A stretch of DNA of 64,000 bases, from the NCBI RefSeq assembly GCF_042683045.1, contig NZ_JBHUIT010000026.1, forward strand, positions 5,382 through 69,381, written 5' to 3'. Of this stretch, positions 63,087-64,000 are shown piece after piece. Numbering within the stretch: the stretch's first letter is position 1; the number at the start of each line of letters is the position of its first letter. A program made the position numbers and the translations under genes. The notes below the pieces were generated by a model that saw only the letters and a program-made list of their open reading frames with translations, was not told where the DNA came from and did not search any database. The stretch comes from Luteolibacter algae (GTDB lineage: Bacteria; Verrucomicrobiota; Verrucomicrobiia; Verrucomicrobiales; Akkermansiaceae).

Positions 63087-63161
63087 TCCGGTGTAGCTCA
63101 GCGGCAGAGCGGGTGACTGTTAATCACTAGGTCGTAGGTTCGATCCCTACCGCCGGAGCCA
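63087..63161 (+). tRNA. tRNA-Asn (anticodon GTT)
   Basis: A 72-base cloverleaf plus encoded CCA. Acceptor TCCGGTG/CGCCGGA (one G-T), D arm with AGCTCAGCGGCAGAGC, anticodon stem GGTGA/TCACT with loop CTGTTAA (GTT at 63119-63121), T arm GTAGGTTCGATCCCTAC. The 3' end is the probable integration site of the element to its right: the antisense strand holds the integrase's C-terminal codons. Confidence 0.95.
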
Positions 63162-63651
63162 TTTGATAGATCGACACACCACAGGTCAGAGTGTGTCAGA
63201 CCGAGTTCAAACCCTTTATTCTGTAGGGTTTCCATCTCTTCCAAGGTTCGCTCTTCTATGTTACGCTGTGTCGCGGAATTTCCCTCTATTCCCAATCCGT
63301 GTGAAAGTATGAGTGATAGTTGCCCTGGGGATTGGAGAGCAGGAAGGGCGCGAATCTGGGCAGCAATCGGAAGCAGCGCCGTATCAGTGTAAACCTTCGT
63401 GGTAAGCTTTTCGTCAGAGTGCCTCATGGCCTGCATCGCAATACGTGTAGGGACGCGTGATTGGCTAGACGGGTGTTGAATGTCACTCGCATTGCATGAA
63501 GGTCGAAAACGCGCCCGTTGAGGTCTTTGTATGGGATTCCTACAAGGCTCAGGTCTTTCTTGAAGAGGTGCAGCTTGTTGAACATCGAGACGACTGCGGC
63601 ACCATTAAATAGATAGCAGCTTACGAGCTTCGTCAGATCTTGCGTTTCAGT
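63098..63651 (-). pseudogene. Tyrosine recombinase (integrase) remnant, frameshifted and N-truncated
   Basis: Two frames join to give the C-terminal catalytic half of a Planctomycetes/Verrucomicrobia-type phage integrase. Upstream part (63651 to ~63456): MFNKLHLFKKDLSLVGIPY and NGRVFDLHAMRVTFNTRLAN, the H-x-x-R box with 'HAMR' for 'HALR'. After one missing base near 63455 the frame continues VPTRIAMQAMRHSDEKL and TTKVYTDTALLP, holding the second His/Arg region and the tyrosine of VYTD. It then runs through the tRNA-Asn antisense strand to stop at 63098. The N-terminal two thirds are missing, replaced by another frame with a stop codon. Non-functional as read; a sequencing error cannot be excluded for the frameshift alone. 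Confidence 0.82.
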
Positions 63652-63803
63652 TTAACCAGGTAAGATTGAATATCTTCTTTGAGGAAGAACGAACGATTGC
63701 CTTGCTTCATCGGCTCTAGAACAATTCCTTCCCTGATCTCGTTGATACAGCGTTTCTCGGGAACTGAGCCACCAACTATTATTATTGAAAAGGGCTGCCG
63801 CCC
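63633..63803 (-). pseudogene. Excisionase-like DNA-binding protein remnant
   Basis: A 56-codon frame between two stops. SVPEKRCINEIREG and QGNRSFFLKEDIQSYLVKLK resemble the winged-helix recognition and wing segments of excisionase/HTH_17 proteins. There is no start codon upstream of the similarity (only an internal ATG at EPM), so probably broken at its 5' end. Immediately upstream of the integrase remnant, as excisionase genes often are. Confidence 0.45.
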
Positions 63804-63896
63804 TTAAACCCGCCAAGTCCGTTGATAGCTAAATGCTCGATAAACACCGACGCTTGCGAGCAAGGCAACCAGCAAGAATGGTTCAAAATGTTTCAT
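63804..63896 (-). CDS. Possible 30-residue membrane peptide
   Basis: ATG at 63896 and TAA at 63804 give a short hydrophobic peptide (PFLLVALLASVGVY) with a basic tail. Its stop is directly followed by a 6-bp hairpin (AAGGGC/GCCCTT, 63790-63805) and TTTT on the minus strand, which would suit a terminator. Could be chance. Confidence 0.25.
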   Translation of the reverse strand: MKHFEPFLLVALLASVGVYRAFSYQRTWRV

Positions 63897-63926
63897 TTAT
63901 TTGGCTAACGTCAAAGATTTGGCACG

Positions 63927-64000
63927 TGGCCTGACCCCATTTTCTGGACAGTTCTAAACTAGAGCTAACGTGGCTGGTGTTTGTCTAAGGAGAGGGGCGG
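63927..64000 (+). mobile_element. Possible left end of an IS3-family insertion sequence
   Basis: From 63927 the sequence starts TGGCCTGACCCCATTTTCTG, the style of IS3-family terminal inverted repeats, and about 50 bases later TAAGGAGAG, a good ribosome-binding site for an orfA starting outside the window. The transposase itself is not visible; the right end and target duplication cannot be checked. Confidence 0.35.

Noticed and set aside
1..64000. CRISPR arrays, rRNA genes, replication origin
   Set aside because: No regularly spaced repeats, no rRNA-like sequence, and no DnaA-box cluster noticed; orphan parA alone is not evidence of an origin.

Overview
The window is chromosomal DNA of moderately high GC from a Gram-negative bacterium, most probably a member of the Verrucomicrobiota (Verrucomicrobiae, Luteolibacter/Verrucomicrobiaceae-like). 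That placement is an inference from gene content: exported type I sulfatase, DUF1080 protein, GH16 glucanase, tandem exported thioredoxins, PPi-type phosphofructokinase, DUF2062 protein, a Planctomycetes/Verrucomicrobia-type integrase and the mreBCD-mrdA arrangement. No rRNA gene is present to confirm it. Most genes lack a recognisable Shine-Dalgarno sequence, so several starts were set by family alignment.

Layout. 1-8.5 kb: 3' part of yidC, purB with a DUF2062 membrane protein, uppP, an M3 oligopeptidase and a DinG-type helicase. 8.6-13.6 kb: an envelope-remodelling module made of a small membrane protein, an LTA-synthase-like membrane phosphotransferase, a PAP2 phosphatase fused in frame to an OmpR-type response regulator, and a sensor kinase. 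13.7-19.4 kb: exported sulfatase, orphan ParA, a leftward Hpt/membrane/YbjN trio, and a GH16 enzyme with an inserted discoidin-like domain. 19.5-30.4 kb: ilvA, phosphodiesterase, the cell-shape operon mreB-mreC-mreD-mrdA-rng, and pyruvate kinase. 30.5-39.8 kb: leuS, tandem thioredoxins, rdgB, NlpC/P60 lipoprotein, HAD phosphatase, a cluster of small odd proteins (membrane peptide, CDGSH protein, RbsD-like lipoprotein, mini-RNase III-like protein), rplQ-rpoA, and an AP2-like protein. 39.9-52 kb: photolyase, sugar isomerase-like protein, Nramp-related transporter, PPi-phosphofructokinase, lipoprotein, FKBP isomerase and Ski2-like helicase. 51-63 kb: esterase/alcohol dehydrogenase pair, holA, leuCD, HAD-IB phosphatase, lnt, DUF488, M15 peptidase, pgsA, panC and a DUF1080 protein.

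The last kilobase is different: a tRNA-Asn gene whose antisense strand carries the end of a decayed tyrosine recombinase (N-terminus missing, one frameshift), an excisionase-like remnant, and what looks like the left end of an IS3-type element running off the window. This is the edge of a degraded integrated element.

Functionally the window is mostly core genome: envelope biogenesis (YidC, UppP, MreBCD/PBP2, Lnt, PgsA), leucine and isoleucine biosynthesis, glycolysis and translation. The most unusual items are the PAP2-response-regulator fusion, the GH16 with an inserted domain, the exported RbsD-like lipoprotein lacking the catalytic histidine, a tiny AP2-like protein facing rpoA, and a pyruvate kinase with a serine at the site linked to potassium dependence.
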